Shown here: positions 24,903 to 33,667 of the stretch, in pieces
Position numbering within the stretch: the stretch's first letter is position 1
Layout of the letters: every line of letters begins with the position of its first letter
DNA from: a virus
Virus record (IMG/VR): IMGVR_UViG_3300020183_000020
Coordinates: 1 to 64,000 of that record
Length of the DNA: 64,000 bases
Reading direction: 5' to 3' (one strand)
The notes under the pieces: model-generated
Database searches by the model: none
What the model was told of the DNA's origin: nothing
Seen by the model: only the letters and a program-made list of their open reading frames with translations
Program-made: the position numbers and the translations under genes

Positions 24903-25349
24903 ATGAAAACATACGCTTTCTTATCCAATAAGTCGCAGCTCTCCGAAAAAGATGTTAGACGGATACCCAAACTAGCCCTATTTTTATCCAATAAGGGTTT
25001 CACGCTGTGTACTCGAAATGAGCATCCCGCTGAAATGCTCATACAGGAAGCAACACCTAACAAGGTCATCCTAGAGCACGGCGTAAACTACTGCGGATAC
25101 TTTTCCGATAAAACACTTAAACTAGGCTCCGAGATTTGTCCTATTACCCTCAATACGCCTAGTATTGAGATATCCAACAAGCTCAAGAACATCCTTCTCC
25201 TTGAGGGGCGAGACTTCTTTGTTTATCTAGCAGACACTCCCGATGAACATCTAGCAGTCTCACTTAGTGCCGCTTCCTCCTTCGGCATCCCCACCTATTC
25301 CATGTCTACTCAGGAAACGGAGTTGGCTCTGTTTCTCAACAGCCTATAA
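24903..25349 (+). CDS. Putative SLOG/Rossmann-like protein
   Basis: The 148-residue protein has alternating helices and strands that could form a SLOG (DprA/LOG-like) fold: an N-terminal YAFLSNKSQL strand-loop, LALFLSNKGFTL, and NEHPAEMLIQEATPNKVI. SLOG proteins bind nucleotides or nucleic acids. The match is by overall pattern only. A 16-bp terminator follows. Confidence 0.45.
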   Translation: MKTYAFLSNKSQLSEKDVRRIPKLALFLSNKGFTLCTRNEHPAEMLIQEATPNKVILEHGVNYCGYFSDKTLKLGSEICPITLNTPSIEISNKLKNILLLEGRDFFVYLADTPDEHLAVSLSAASSFGIPTYSMSTQETELALFLNSL

Positions 25350-25354
25350 AATCG

Positions 25355-25400
25355 TAAGGGATTTGACCCTTGGTTTTACCCTTGGGTCAAATCCCTTACA
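25355..25400. terminator. Perfect 16-bp hairpin terminator
   Basis: GTAAGGGATTTGACCC (25355-25370) pairs perfectly with 25385-25400, leaving a 14-nt loop. It lies between a plus-strand gene and the minus-strand tRNA-Val, so it may stop both transcripts. Confidence 0.75.
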
Positions 25401-25461
25401 ACACCACGCACACCAACCTAGGGCTGGTGGCTCTGCCCACACGGAATTATGCAGGTCAGAG

Positions 25462-25534
25462 TACGACCAACAGGACTTGAACCTGTGACATTCACGGTGT
25501 AAGCGTGACGCTCTACCAACTGAGCTATAGTCGC
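25462..25534 (-). tRNA. tRNA-Val(UAC)
   Basis: The acceptor is GCGACTA/TGGTCGT, the anticodon loop CTTACAC on a TCACG/CGTGA stem, and the T arm ACAGGTTCAAGTCCTGT. It is an isolated tRNA, away from both clusters. Confidence 0.94.
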
Positions 25535-25605
25535 ATCTCCACACTTATACCAAATTTAAATTCTCTTTCAATCTTTTTCAGGTTATCCGAACTACAAATC
25601 CGAAT

Positions 25606-25647
25606 CCTTTGGGGGTTTTATTGACTTGGAGAATAAAACCCCAAGGG
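25606..25647 (+). promoter_or_regulatory. Leader hairpin overlapping an SD
   Basis: CCTTT-GGGG-TTTTATT (25606-25622, one bulged G) pairs with AATAAAACCCCAAGGG (25632-25647), with a 9-nt loop. The right arm ends inside the AGGGAG SD used by GTG 25657. Confidence 0.6.
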
Positions 25648-25656
25648 AGAGTGCAG

Positions 25657-26592
25657 GTGAACGATCTATTTTGGGTTTGGTGGTGCGATAGACTTTGGGA
25701 TAACCTAATCGTTTCGGACGAGGCTCGGTTTAAAGAAGCCCTTAATAAAGGCATTCTGCCGCTTATTGAAGACAAAGTATTTAAGATACTAAGCGAGTGT
25801 AGCGGAAACCACACTTGGAGAGCCGAGAGAGTCCTACAGAGGGCATCAGCTATTCATAATGATCCATATAGAGCCTGTGATCTGCTGTCTGCGATCTTAG
25901 ACCTCTCTTGTGATAGGGCGTTTATAGCTGAATTCCACAATGATATATATCGAGAGGATCAAATCATGAGTTGCACCATATCGCCCGCCTCCGTTATTAC
26001 AAGAGAAGGCAACCTTTGGGTGATTGACGGAAAGACAAAGGTCTCGGATTTAGACCAATGCAAAACACTCAAGTCTATCCCTAAATCGGATGTCGAAGCC
26101 GCTCCCTCAGAACCTTTGAGCCCTGTAGTCATTCAGCCTCCACCACAACCTATTGTTCAAACCCAACCTATTGTTCAAACCCAACCGATTGTTCAGCAAC
26201 CAAGCCAAGACCCGCTAGAGCTAGACCTTGTACAAGTTATCCGCTTGGCAGGAGACAATGTATGGCTCGCCGCTTTACTTGTCATGGCTGTCCTAGCTAA
26301 GAAATACATCGACAAGCTAGAACTATCCAAAGCCACACAAGAACAGTTAAACTCTCAATGTCACGAAAGACACCAAGAAGCACTTAATCAGGTTGGCACC
26401 ATCAACCAAGGCTTATCCAATGTCACTAGAGAAGCCAAGGAATTGGATAGTAAGGTACGGGGCGAATTGGGGAAGCAAATGTCCGACCTAGAGAAAAGAC
26501 TTCTCGCTGTAGAGATGGAGCTAAGATATCAGAAACCCGCTGCATCTCCCGTAGGTCGTCCGAAGAAAAATCCAACCGAGGATAACACCTAA
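25657..26592 (+). CDS. Membrane/coiled-coil protein, paralogue of 61803 product
   Basis: The GTG start at 25657 has AGGGAG 7 nt upstream. The product has a helical N-terminal domain, a small domain (EGNLWVIDGKTKV ... LDQCKTL), a Pro/Gln PIVQTQ repeat linker and a membrane helix (WLAALLVMAVLAKKYI). A C-terminal coiled coil follows, containing CHERHQ. The small domain, membrane helix and C...RHQ coil recur in the 61803 product, so they are paralogues. The architecture suggests a membrane-tethered scaffold; no enzyme motif is seen. Confidence 0.7.
   Translation: MNDLFWVWWCDRLWDNLIVSDEARFKEALNKGILPLIEDKVFKILSECSGNHTWRAERVLQRASAIHNDPYRACDLLSAILDLSCDRAFIAEFHNDIYREDQIMSCTISPASVITREGNLWVIDGKTKVSDLDQCKTLKSIPKSDVEAAPSEPLSPVVIQPPPQPIVQTQPIVQTQPIVQQPSQDPLELDLVQVIRLAGDNVWLAALLVMAVLAKKYIDKLELSKATQEQLNSQCHERHQEALNQVGTINQGLSNVTREAKELDSKVRGELGKQMSDLEKRLLAVEMELRYQKPAASPVGRPKKNPTEDNT
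26149..26199. repeat. 18-bp tandem repeat coding PIVQTQ
   Basis: The unit cctattgttcaaacccaa occurs twice, followed by a third diverged unit, in frame within a Pro/Gln-rich linker. Confidence 0.8.
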
Positions 26593-26593
26593 A

Positions 26594-27490
26594 TCACAGG
26601 AAGTTTCGGGGCGAAAGAACGCCGCGTCCCGTGTGAGGTCCAAAGGCAGACCTGATGCCCACACCGTATTTGGGTTGTTGCAGTCCACGCATGAATTTTG
26701 TTGTGCGTGTTTTTGCTTCAACGGAAGATTGCCACATAGATTCGGCGGATGATTTTAGTCCTTCATATTTGGAGGATTTGTCAATACTGAGAGAGATGCC
26801 TCCTATGGAGTAATCAAACTCATCTACTATCCAATTCGCTTGTAAAGCCATAGCCGCGAATTGGATAGCTCCTTGTAAGATGGGAGTTCTCCAAGCGGGT
26901 TTTTGTAGGATGAGTTGATCGAGATTGGAAATATCTTCAGTTTCAGGGGGCTGCATATTCCACCAATCGAGCGATCTTTCTAGGTACTCTAGAAGTTCTT
27001 CATCTTCCCAAACTTGCCCGAAGACTCTGTTGTAGTTGTTGATGTGGGATTCGTTTTCAGGGGGTCTAAAGTGATAAAACTTATCGGGATTAGAATCTCT
27101 TAAAAGCATACGGAGCTTATAGACCATGGTCTTTTGACCTTCGGTCATGGAAACACCAAGAACAACAGCATCGGATACCACTTCAAACTCTTGAACTACG
27201 GTTTGAGGTGGGGAATTAACTAGTTCTTTAAGCGTCCATCTTATCCTATATCGTCCAAAAGTCGCGGTTGTGGGGATACGGACGGAGGCATAGTATTCAC
27301 CTACTGACGGGTTTTCGGGTATCCGTGCGGGGTCACCTATCAACACATCTGTTTCAGGTGGTCCAATATCCACAAAGTAAAGTGCGTAAGTAATCTCTGC
27401 CGCATTGGATACATTCCCTGCGGAGTTGGTTAAAAATATATCCAAATCTCCCCGACCAAGAATTTGATCCCTTTTGAATACAACAGCCAT
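26594..27490 (-). CDS. Putative virion structural protein
   Basis: The 298-residue product has an Ig-like, beta-rich N-terminal part (DLDIFLTNSAGNVSNA ... YALYFV) and a helical C-terminal part with AIQFAAMALQANW and YEGLKSSAESMWQSS. This two-part layout is seen in conserved structural proteins of large phages, though I cannot name the homologue. GGAGG is 6 nt upstream. It stands apart from the structural block at 2.5-5 kb. Confidence 0.55.
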   Translation of the reverse strand: MAVVFKRDQILGRGDLDIFLTNSAGNVSNAAEITYALYFVDIGPPETDVLIGDPARIPENPSVGEYYASVRIPTTATFGRYRIRWTLKELVNSPPQTVVQEFEVVSDAVVLGVSMTEGQKTMVYKLRMLLRDSNPDKFYHFRPPENESHINNYNRVFGQVWEDEELLEYLERSLDWWNMQPPETEDISNLDQLILQKPAWRTPILQGAIQFAAMALQANWIVDEFDYSIGGISLSIDKSSKYEGLKSSAESMWQSSVEAKTRTTKFMRGLQQPKYGVGIRSAFGPHTGRGVLSPRNFL

Positions 27491-27584
27491 TATTTACCTC
27501 CTGTAATTCCTAACAAAGGAGGTTTAATAAATGCTTTAACGCTCAACCCCGACCGCCAGCACTTAAAACTTAGTCATAGAGGGA

Positions 27585-28043
27585 TCAGTAGCTCATATCT
27601 AACCCAAATTTGGCATTACCGTTCTTGTCAGTCTCCATTCTAAGGGATAAGCGGCGTGTAGTTGCACCGGCCAAGGAGTTGGTAAAAGTGACCTCAACAG
27701 CGATGGTCGGTTCCTCTTGGGACCAGCCATCATAGCTATGTCCAGGGTGGGTGGAGATACCCGTCACCGCAGCATAGATGCTATTGAGATCGCTCCAATC
27801 CTCAATCTCTAGCTCGGAGTCAAGCTTCCCATATACGAAATTCTCAAGACTCTCACCTACGGATTTCCAATAGACGGTCTTGCCGTGGCTCCTGCGGAAC
27901 GCGGCTATGTACTTTTCACCCATTAACTGAGCCAGTTCTTGGAGGGTCTTGGCACCACGAGCTGAGGTCTTGGTACGACCTTCGAGGCGAGCAACGCGAG
28001 CCTCAAGGCTCTGTAAAACTTCCGATGCGGTTCTTCTGATCAT
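27585..28043 (-). CDS. RTASEVL-tagged hypothetical protein
   Basis: The 152-residue product begins with the module MIRRTASEVL and RVARLEG, then a basic Thr/Ala/Gly linker. Its body has a helical part (LQELAQLMGEKYIAAF) and a beta-rich C-terminus (AVEVTFTNSL, RRLSLRMET). GGAG lies 8 nt before ATG 28043; the leader shares ATTAATCCTTTGGAG with the gene at 6440 and has its own 7-bp stem (ATGGATA/TATCCAT). Body function unknown. Confidence 0.8.
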   Translation of the reverse strand: MIRRTASEVLQSLEARVARLEGRTKTSARGAKTLQELAQLMGEKYIAAFRRSHGKTVYWKSVGESLENFVYGKLDSELEIEDWSDLNSIYAAVTGISTHPGHSYDGWSQEEPTIAVEVTFTNSLAGATTRRLSLRMETDKNGNAKFGLDMSY

Positions 28044-28178
28044 GATCAAATCTCCAAAGGATTAATGGATAGGGGATTATCCATTTACGCCCTTGGCGGG
28101 TACTATAAATAAACTATAAGTTTTCCGACTATGTGTCGGTAATCTGAGACGGCAACCATTGACTGAGTGAGGTATCTT

Positions 28179-28391
28179 ATGGTGATTGACTTGGCGGAGG
28201 GTTCATTTAACGCGAGGAAGGTAGCGTTGCAGATAGCGTTAGAATTTGTAACGAGAACAAGACCAGCGGGTAAAATGACAGAGGTGGAAGAACTTGTAAG
28301 AGTAGCGGCTGTGATAGAGGATTATCTACAGCCTATGAGCGAGGATTGTTCAGGTGATGTGGATGGATATGAGGATGGCATCACAGACTAG
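28179..28391 (+). CDS. Hypothetical small acidic protein
   Basis: The 70-residue product is helical (ARKVALQIALEFV, EELVRVAAVIEDYL) with an acidic tail. GAGG lies 6 nt before ATG 28179. Its stop touches that of the convergent gene. Family unknown. Confidence 0.6.
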   Translation: MVIDLAEGSFNARKVALQIALEFVTRTRPAGKMTEVEELVRVAAVIEDYLQPMSEDCSGDVDGYEDGITD

Positions 28392-28904
28392 TTAGTCCTT
28401 GGGCTCTTCTGTTTTGGGTATCCATTCATTAACGATGTTGGGAAGGACAACATCTTGTTCTTTCTTTGTCCTGATCGGGGGCTGTCCATTTGCGAAAATG
28501 GACAATCTTTCAATAACGGCATTTTGTAGTTCAAAGACTTGTTCCCTTAAGAGTTGCATTTGGATTTGGGCATCTCTTAGGCGAGCGATGAGAGCGGCAC
28601 GATCAGCATTAGCTGTGGAGAGTTTATCTTTAAGGTCTTCGACTTCGCTTGGGTCTCTTCCGCTAGCGATGGCGAGCATACTAGAAATAGACCCTGTAAG
28701 CATTCCGATGATGCCGATCAAAATATCCCTGTTTTGTTCTACTATCTGAACATAGGATAAAAAGATGATAAGGGCGACAATAAGGAACATGAAAACTACA
28801 CTTGCCCACCAGCCCCGTTTCGCCTTTTCTGTTTGTGTGAATTGCTTATTGTTCATGGTGGGTTTGTTTATTGGTGGAGCGGGGGTCTTTTGCGGCGTGT
28901 TCAT
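28392..28904 (-). CDS. Two-helix membrane protein with coiled coil, coupled to cyclase
   Basis: The 170-residue product has a Pro-rich cytosolic start, two likely membrane helices (WWASVVFMFLIVALIIFLSY and ILIGIIGMLTGSISSMLAI), then a coiled coil (EVEDLKDKLSTANADRAAL and onward). ATG overlaps the cyclase stop (ATGA), implying translational coupling. It could be a cyclase partner or a membrane effector of its product; equally, it could be an unrelated membrane scaffold like other coiled-coil proteins here. Confidence 0.65.
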   Translation of the reverse strand: MNTPQKTPAPPINKPTMNNKQFTQTEKAKRGWWASVVFMFLIVALIIFLSYVQIVEQNRDILIGIIGMLTGSISSMLAIASGRDPSEVEDLKDKLSTANADRAALIARLRDAQIQMQLLREQVFELQNAVIERLSIFANGQPPIRTKKEQDVVLPNIVNEWIPKTEEPKD

Positions 28905-29770
28905 TTGATACTCTTCCTGAGTAGATTGAGGACTTGTGTATACACGGCTTTGACGAAGTTGTTGACATCATCAATCCAATCGAATGACTGAAGTCCCGAA
29001 ACTTCTCGAAGGAAAGGGCTTGAGAGCAGGAAGTAGATAAGACATATCCATAGAAATCCGCATATCCACAAGAGTTTGTAATAGAGAAACCAAAGTCGTT
29101 CTTTTCGTGTAAGGTTAACCCAACGGATTTTTGATTTTTTGAGCCCTTTTATTCTCTTTGCCTTTTCCGTATCGGGGGGAGGATCAAGGCTTTCAAGTGT
29201 TTCCCCTACGGCATAAATCTCTTGGGCTTGTCGAACACCCTTAAACTTGTACCTGCCTACACAAACATATCGGGTATTGGGTGGAGTGTCTTTATTGGTG
29301 CGGAAACGGATAACATTCATGGCTTCTCTTGTCAGGAGAACCTGTCCCGATACGCATAAGGACATGGTACGAGCAGCGATGTTTTTAGCCAATCCCTCTA
29401 GCTCTATCCGTTTTGCATTTGCAGCTACCCACACATCATCCTGATGGACTTCGATGATTTTATCCCAATGGATACCTACCCTAGCCCCAATCCCTGTGAC
29501 AGGCGGGATTGTCTTTTGGTAGACGAGAGCGAAGTTGACTGCATCTATGACATTTTCAAAGGAGCATAAGAAACCATCGGAGCGGTCTATTTCTCTACCC
29601 CTGAAGCGATATAACAATGACCTAGTTGCTCTATCATGCTTTTGAAAGTGAAGTGCTGCGGCTTTTGCTCCATACTTTTGGACAAATGCTGTTGAACCTA
29701 TTAGGTCTAGCAACAAAATCGCTAGCTTACGCTCCTCCATCCACACACCACTTTTCGGTGGTTCTACCAT
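28901..29770 (-). CDS. Class III nucleotide cyclase with C-terminal membrane anchor
   Basis: Residues about 12-190 form a class III cyclase domain: LLLDLIGST with metal Asp22, GREIDRSDGF with metal Asp65, ARVGIHWDK, and NIAARTMSL with Asn130 and Arg134 (transition-state pair). The Lys that fixes purine choice is not obvious, so the base specificity is open. KGVRQAQEIYAVGE closes the domain. Residues 226-250 form a membrane helix. GGAGG 7 nt upstream favours ATG 29770 over 29803. It may make cAMP, cGMP or a pyrimidine cyclic nucleotide. Phage-borne class III cyclases are uncommon. Confidence 0.85.
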   Translation of the reverse strand: MVEPPKSGVWMEERKLAILLLDLIGSTAFVQKYGAKAAALHFQKHDRATRSLLYRFRGREIDRSDGFLCSFENVIDAVNFALVYQKTIPPVTGIGARVGIHWDKIIEVHQDDVWVAANAKRIELEGLAKNIAARTMSLCVSGQVLLTREAMNVIRFRTNKDTPPNTRYVCVGRYKFKGVRQAQEIYAVGETLESLDPPPDTEKAKRIKGLKKSKIRWVNLTRKERLWFLYYKLLWICGFLWICLIYFLLSSPFLREVSGLQSFDWIDDVNNFVKAVYTQVLNLLRKSIK

Positions 29771-29861
29771 TTTTACACCTCCACCGCTATTAGATAAAAC
29801 CATCCAATAATAGAAGCTCTATCGGGGTTGTGCGTATGTGATCATAGGGGGGCAAGAACAG

Positions 29862-30272
29862 ATGAACCAACCTGCCTTGATAGACTTCTTAGCCGACTTG
29901 AAGACTCAAATAAGTCCTCACAATGGTCGGCTTGTTCAGACACAAGAAGAAGTGTCGCTTAAAGGAATATCTGTATCCAAAATGGATAAGTCTGCATATG
30001 GGCTTACATTATCCATAAAACTCTTGAACCCACCTCGCTTATCCATTACACATAAGAATAAGGTCTTAGTTGAGACGGATAATTGGAGGGACATAACTGA
30101 TCCCACGAGAGACCCTAGATTTAAGCATCTTATAACGAGCTATCTACACAAAGCCTTTGATAAAGTATCCGATAAGGATAAATACATGGGATTGAGTTCA
30201 ATAGAAGGGGAAGGAACGATGAAGAGGGCGGAAAGTATCCGCAGGGTAGTTAAGGCTTACTTAGGAGACTGA
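29862..30272 (+). CDS. Hypothetical protein, 136 aa
   Basis: The product has a helical start (LIDFLADLKTQI), a beta-rich middle (YGLTLSIKLLNPPRLSITH) and a basic helical C-terminus. A G-run lies 9 nt before ATG 29862. It is divergent from the cyclase gene. Family unknown. Confidence 0.6.
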   Translation: MNQPALIDFLADLKTQISPHNGRLVQTQEEVSLKGISVSKMDKSAYGLTLSIKLLNPPRLSITHKNKVLVETDNWRDITDPTRDPRFKHLITSYLHKAFDKVSDKDKYMGLSSIEGEGTMKRAESIRRVVKAYLGD

Positions 30273-30756
30273 TCCTTAACTCTTGGGAGGGGATGTCCCA
30301 AGATACATCTTCAACCAACTCAGGGAAGTTATCGTAGAGCTTCTTAAAATCACCAAAACTTGGTGTTACCTCCAACAAGGGAGCAAAGACAAGATATCGG
30401 TCTTGTTTATCCAAGACCTGCCACGCCTGCACCAAGTATCCATTCTGATCTGTCCAAAGCCCTCCAAACTCGTACTGCGTATATTGGATAAGTTCCTCGA
30501 TATTGGCAGGTTGTGTACTCGATTGGGAGAACACTTCCCATCCCCAAGGTTTGTTATCACCTGAGACAATCAGATGAAACAAGCGGTCAAAAGATTGAGC
30601 ACAGAAATCTTTTAGTTGTTCCCGCTCCTTTTCACATCCATCGAGTGCAGTTATTTGATTGGACACTATGTACTGCCCAAGACACTTCAGCACAAGATCA
30701 AGAACCTGATCCTGTTGCTCTGCGGTTAGCTTAGTCCTATGAAACATATTATCCAT
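30250..30756 (-). CDS. Hypothetical protein, 168 aa
   Basis: The N-terminal part is helical (EQQDQVLDLVLKCLGQYI); the rest is mixed with many Trp/Phe residues. GGAGAAGGA lies directly upstream of ATG 30756. The 3' end overlaps the convergent gene by 23 nt. Family unknown. Confidence 0.6.
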   Translation of the reverse strand: MDNMFHRTKLTAEQQDQVLDLVLKCLGQYIVSNQITALDGCEKEREQLKDFCAQSFDRLFHLIVSGDNKPWGWEVFSQSSTQPANIEELIQYTQYEFGGLWTDQNGYLVQAWQVLDKQDRYLVFAPLLEVTPSFGDFKKLYDNFPELVEDVSWDIPSQELRISLLSKP

Positions 30757-30831
30757 TCCTTCTCCATCCTTATGCGTGTGGTATGATGTGTAGTCCCCCT
30801 GTCCCCCACCCACATCTCAAAGGTTATGTTT

Positions 30832-31017
30832 ATGTCCGAGACTGCACTTTATATTTATGCGATTCTTCTACCTAGCGGTGACATAGCTTCAACACCAAGC
30901 GGCTCTTTTTTTACTAGCAGGGAAACGGCTCGTCAAGCCAAGAAACTTCTCTCCTTCGAGAACGCTCAGGTTGTTCGAGTTCCTGTGAAGAGTTCGTCTT
31001 GGGAGCGTGTTCGATAG
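30832..31017 (+). CDS. Small protein with beta-alpha-beta layout
   Basis: The 61-residue product reads strand (ALYIYAILLPSG), helix (SRETARQAKKLL), strand (QVVRVPVKS). AAAGG is 8 nt upstream. The product at 41611 has the same order (helix SEAEQVAKSL, strand IDVVELSK), so the two may be paralogues. Function unknown. Confidence 0.6.
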   Translation: MSETALYIYAILLPSGDIASTPSGSFFTSRETARQAKKLLSFENAQVVRVPVKSSSWERVR

Positions 31018-31032
31018 TATTTTTATTATTTC

Positions 31033-31061
31033 TCTCTCTAGGAAATCATCACTAGGAGAGA
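31033..31061 (+). promoter_or_regulatory. SD-sequestering hairpin before a TTG start
   Basis: TCTCTCTAG (31033-31041) pairs with CTAGGAGAGA (31052-31061) with one bulged G. The GGAG at 31055-31058 is the SD for TTG 31066. Confidence 0.55.
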
Positions 31062-31065
31062 TAAA

Positions 31066-33123
31066 TTGCACGGATATTTCCGCAGGATCGCAAGTCATAC
31101 GCACTTACAAGGTGTTAAAGTTAAGTATACTGATTTTGGGATAAGATACCCCGGTACATTCGATATGGGGGAAACCGTAGAGAGAGCAAAAAAGGTCTTA
31201 AATGGAGCCTCAATATCCGTTTTCAATAGCGATATTGAGGCAGTTCATAGGCTGTTCCTCTTTGTCTATACTAGAGTAGCTTTTCCATCAAATAAACTCA
31301 GCTTCATGAAGAAGTTTAGTAAGACTGAGGGTTTCGGTAAGAGGTTCAAAAAAATTACAACTGCGAAGGCTGCCGATTTTCTGGATAATCCGGACAAGAG
31401 GGAAGCGTTGAAGGCTCTATTAGAGTTGGCAACCTATCCTTTGGTAACGGATCACGAAATAACGGCAGGTCCGTTTAAAATCCAAAACCCAACGAATCTT
31501 CCTAGACAGGATGTCGAAACTGCCCAAAAGGTTATTGCCAAACTAGCCAAATACGCAACCAACGATGTTATCCCAAACTTCACAAAAGTCTTGTACGGAG
31601 ATGTAATTATTACACATCCGCTAGCAGCCTCAGGGGTTCTTGCCACCTATGACCCTTCTTTGGATTTCATCACTTTTTACACGCATAAAACATTATTTGG
31701 AGGGAAGATAGGTCTAAGGACCCTTTTACATGAGCTAGGACATCGCTACTATAGAACAATGGAAGCCCCAAAAAAAATGGAGTGGGCTCAATGGCACATA
31801 CAGGCTTTAAAAGGTGGTTCGGGTGCCGCTAATTTTGAGGCGAACAAAACCGCCATGCTAGGCGTTCAGGTGAAGGCTTCTTTTGTTGTTAACGACGACC
31901 CTCGTCCCTCCGCCCCCCCGAGTTTTATACAGGCTCTTTCCTTTGTAGGAAAGGGAAAACTATATTATATAGTCTCTGCTTCGACAGCGGAACAAACTAA
32001 CCCTGGGTGTACTCGGAGGATACTTTCATCTAGAGATTACGAAGGAAAAGGGATGGATAATACCTATGGGATAGTACAAAACAATAAGTTGGGGGGCTTT
32101 TTTCATCCCATATCCACTCGTGAGTTAGACAGGTTAACCCGCATGGCAATAGAACTAACTTTGATAGAGGGTGCAATAGACCGTGGTCTCTTGCCCACCC
32201 GATACGCGAGAACTAACTCGGAAGAACACTTTTGTGAGGCTTTGTCTTTTAGAGCAGTTGGTGACCTGCCTGAGATTATGTCTGAGAAGTTTGAGATGAT
32301 ATTCTTTGGTTCTCGGAAACATTTGGTTGTTCCGTCTGAAACAGAGTTAACCGTTGACATTCCAACCCCCACAGCCCCAATAGCTCCCACAGCCCCCACA
32401 GAAGTATCCGCTGCTGTAGGCTCAAAGAGCGAAATGGATAAGAAAGGGAATGGACTTGCCCAAGGGCTTGGGTTATCCTATGTGAGTGGGCGTAAGTACG
32501 GAACCTTCGTGTACACGAACAATGAGACACTAAGCACTCATGCCTATATGTTCTTGGACTATGCTTCAGGCAACCTGTTTGTACCCAAGACAAAAGCCTT
32601 CCCCAACCTTGATGTGAATATCGCTAACCTATTGGATAAGGATGTGGCAGACGCTACTTCATTTACCCGTATGAGTAAACTCCGCCCCAAGTGGAGAACA
32701 CAAGCGACCATAGAAGAAGGCATCGCTCCTGCTCACGACCCTCAGACTCCTGTAGTCCCTGATCTGACACCTCAAGTCTCAGATCAGGAGATGGAGCCTG
32801 ATCTACCACAACCCCCTGAGCAAGTATCCGTTGATGTGGTAACGGCTTCAACTAATGCGGCTAAGTTGTTGGGGATGTCTGCCGAAGTGTTGCGTAAATA
32901 TGTACGCATCAGATATCTGAACGAACAACTAGGTGACCCTCATGCTTATTTGTTTGTAGCCAAATCCGATGGTGCCATCTATACGCCCAAAGCGGGACAC
33001 CAAGCCTCTACTGAGATGATTGGGAATATCTTTGAACCCAACATCATCAGCAAGATATTGCCCACTTCTTTGTACAAAAACGATAAGTGGAAAACCAAGT
33101 TCACCATAGTGGAGACCGTCTAA
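31066..33123 (+). CDS. Gluzincin-type metalloprotease with C-terminal tandem domains
   Basis: The 685-residue protein has HELGH at residues 222-226 and a later NSEEHFCEALSF segment (about 384-395) that fits the third zinc ligand of gluzincins. After a Pro/Thr linker the C-terminus holds two similar domains of about 90 aa, with STHAYMFLDYASGNLFVPK and DPHAYLFVAKSDGAIYTPK aligned. The TTG start is supported by GGAG 7 nt upstream. The repeated domains may bind a target or the virion. The relation to the 42123 protein is seen in the HExGH and EDFAE-like pair. Confidence 0.75.
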   Translation: MHGYFRRIASHTHLQGVKVKYTDFGIRYPGTFDMGETVERAKKVLNGASISVFNSDIEAVHRLFLFVYTRVAFPSNKLSFMKKFSKTEGFGKRFKKITTAKAADFLDNPDKREALKALLELATYPLVTDHEITAGPFKIQNPTNLPRQDVETAQKVIAKLAKYATNDVIPNFTKVLYGDVIITHPLAASGVLATYDPSLDFITFYTHKTLFGGKIGLRTLLHELGHRYYRTMEAPKKMEWAQWHIQALKGGSGAANFEANKTAMLGVQVKASFVVNDDPRPSAPPSFIQALSFVGKGKLYYIVSASTAEQTNPGCTRRILSSRDYEGKGMDNTYGIVQNNKLGGFFHPISTRELDRLTRMAIELTLIEGAIDRGLLPTRYARTNSEEHFCEALSFRAVGDLPEIMSEKFEMIFFGSRKHLVVPSETELTVDIPTPTAPIAPTAPTEVSAAVGSKSEMDKKGNGLAQGLGLSYVSGRKYGTFVYTNNETLSTHAYMFLDYASGNLFVPKTKAFPNLDVNIANLLDKDVADATSFTRMSKLRPKWRTQATIEEGIAPAHDPQTPVVPDLTPQVSDQEMEPDLPQPPEQVSVDVVTASTNAAKLLGMSAEVLRKYVRIRYLNEQLGDPHAYLFVAKSDGAIYTPKAGHQASTEMIGNIFEPNIISKILPTSLYKNDKWKTKFTIVETV

Positions 33124-33593
33124 TGGATACCGATTTAGTCACTAAAATATCTAGTCTAGTAGCGGAAGTGAACGACCCCGAGTCTCTGCTTGAGTGGTGG
33201 GACTCTGTTCCCAACACGCCTGCTATTCCAACTTATTGGAAACGCAAAGGTGAAAGGGCTGTTCTTCTGTCCTTTGGCTCAAGGGGTTCTATTATTGACC
33301 TTCGGCAATACACCACAATATTGGGCAGGGAGAAAACGCTCATCATAAATGGATGGATCAGTACCCCCACCTTTATCGCTCTCACCATAGACCCAAATGG
33401 GCTCCCTTCACAGGCTCTCTATCCGTTTCTCATCGTAGCCACATCAAGTGATTTCTTTGACCCTGAACGGATGGACTATGATGTTAAGACTCTCAAGCGT
33501 AATCCTATAAATCACTCCGTCCAAGCCACTATTGGATATGCTGATAGGATGCGTAAGAAAGTCCGCTTTGATGTGCCTCAAGACTTGTTCTAA
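33123..33593 (+). CDS. Hypothetical protein, 156 aa
   Basis: The ATG overlaps the stop of the metalloprotease (TAATG) and GGAG is 8 nt upstream, so translation is coupled. The product has a helical start and a beta-rich core (YPFLIVATSSDFF). It may assist or regulate the protease. Family unknown. Confidence 0.65.
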   Translation: MDTDLVTKISSLVAEVNDPESLLEWWDSVPNTPAIPTYWKRKGERAVLLSFGSRGSIIDLRQYTTILGREKTLIINGWISTPTFIALTIDPNGLPSQALYPFLIVATSSDFFDPERMDYDVKTLKRNPINHSVQATIGYADRMRKKVRFDVPQDLF

Positions 33594-33601
33594 GGACAAG
33601 C

Positions 33602-33637
33602 GAGTATCCCAAACATCACTATCCAATATTAGTGAGG
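33602..33637 (+). promoter_or_regulatory. Conserved bipartite promoter-like element (copy D)
   Basis: GAGTATCCC (33602-33610), then 16 nt, then TATTAGT (33627-33633) and GAGG. The start codon at 33668 is 66 nt downstream of the element's first base. Confidence 0.7.
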
Positions 33638-33667
33638 TGAACGACCCATCTTAACAAGGATTTTCCC

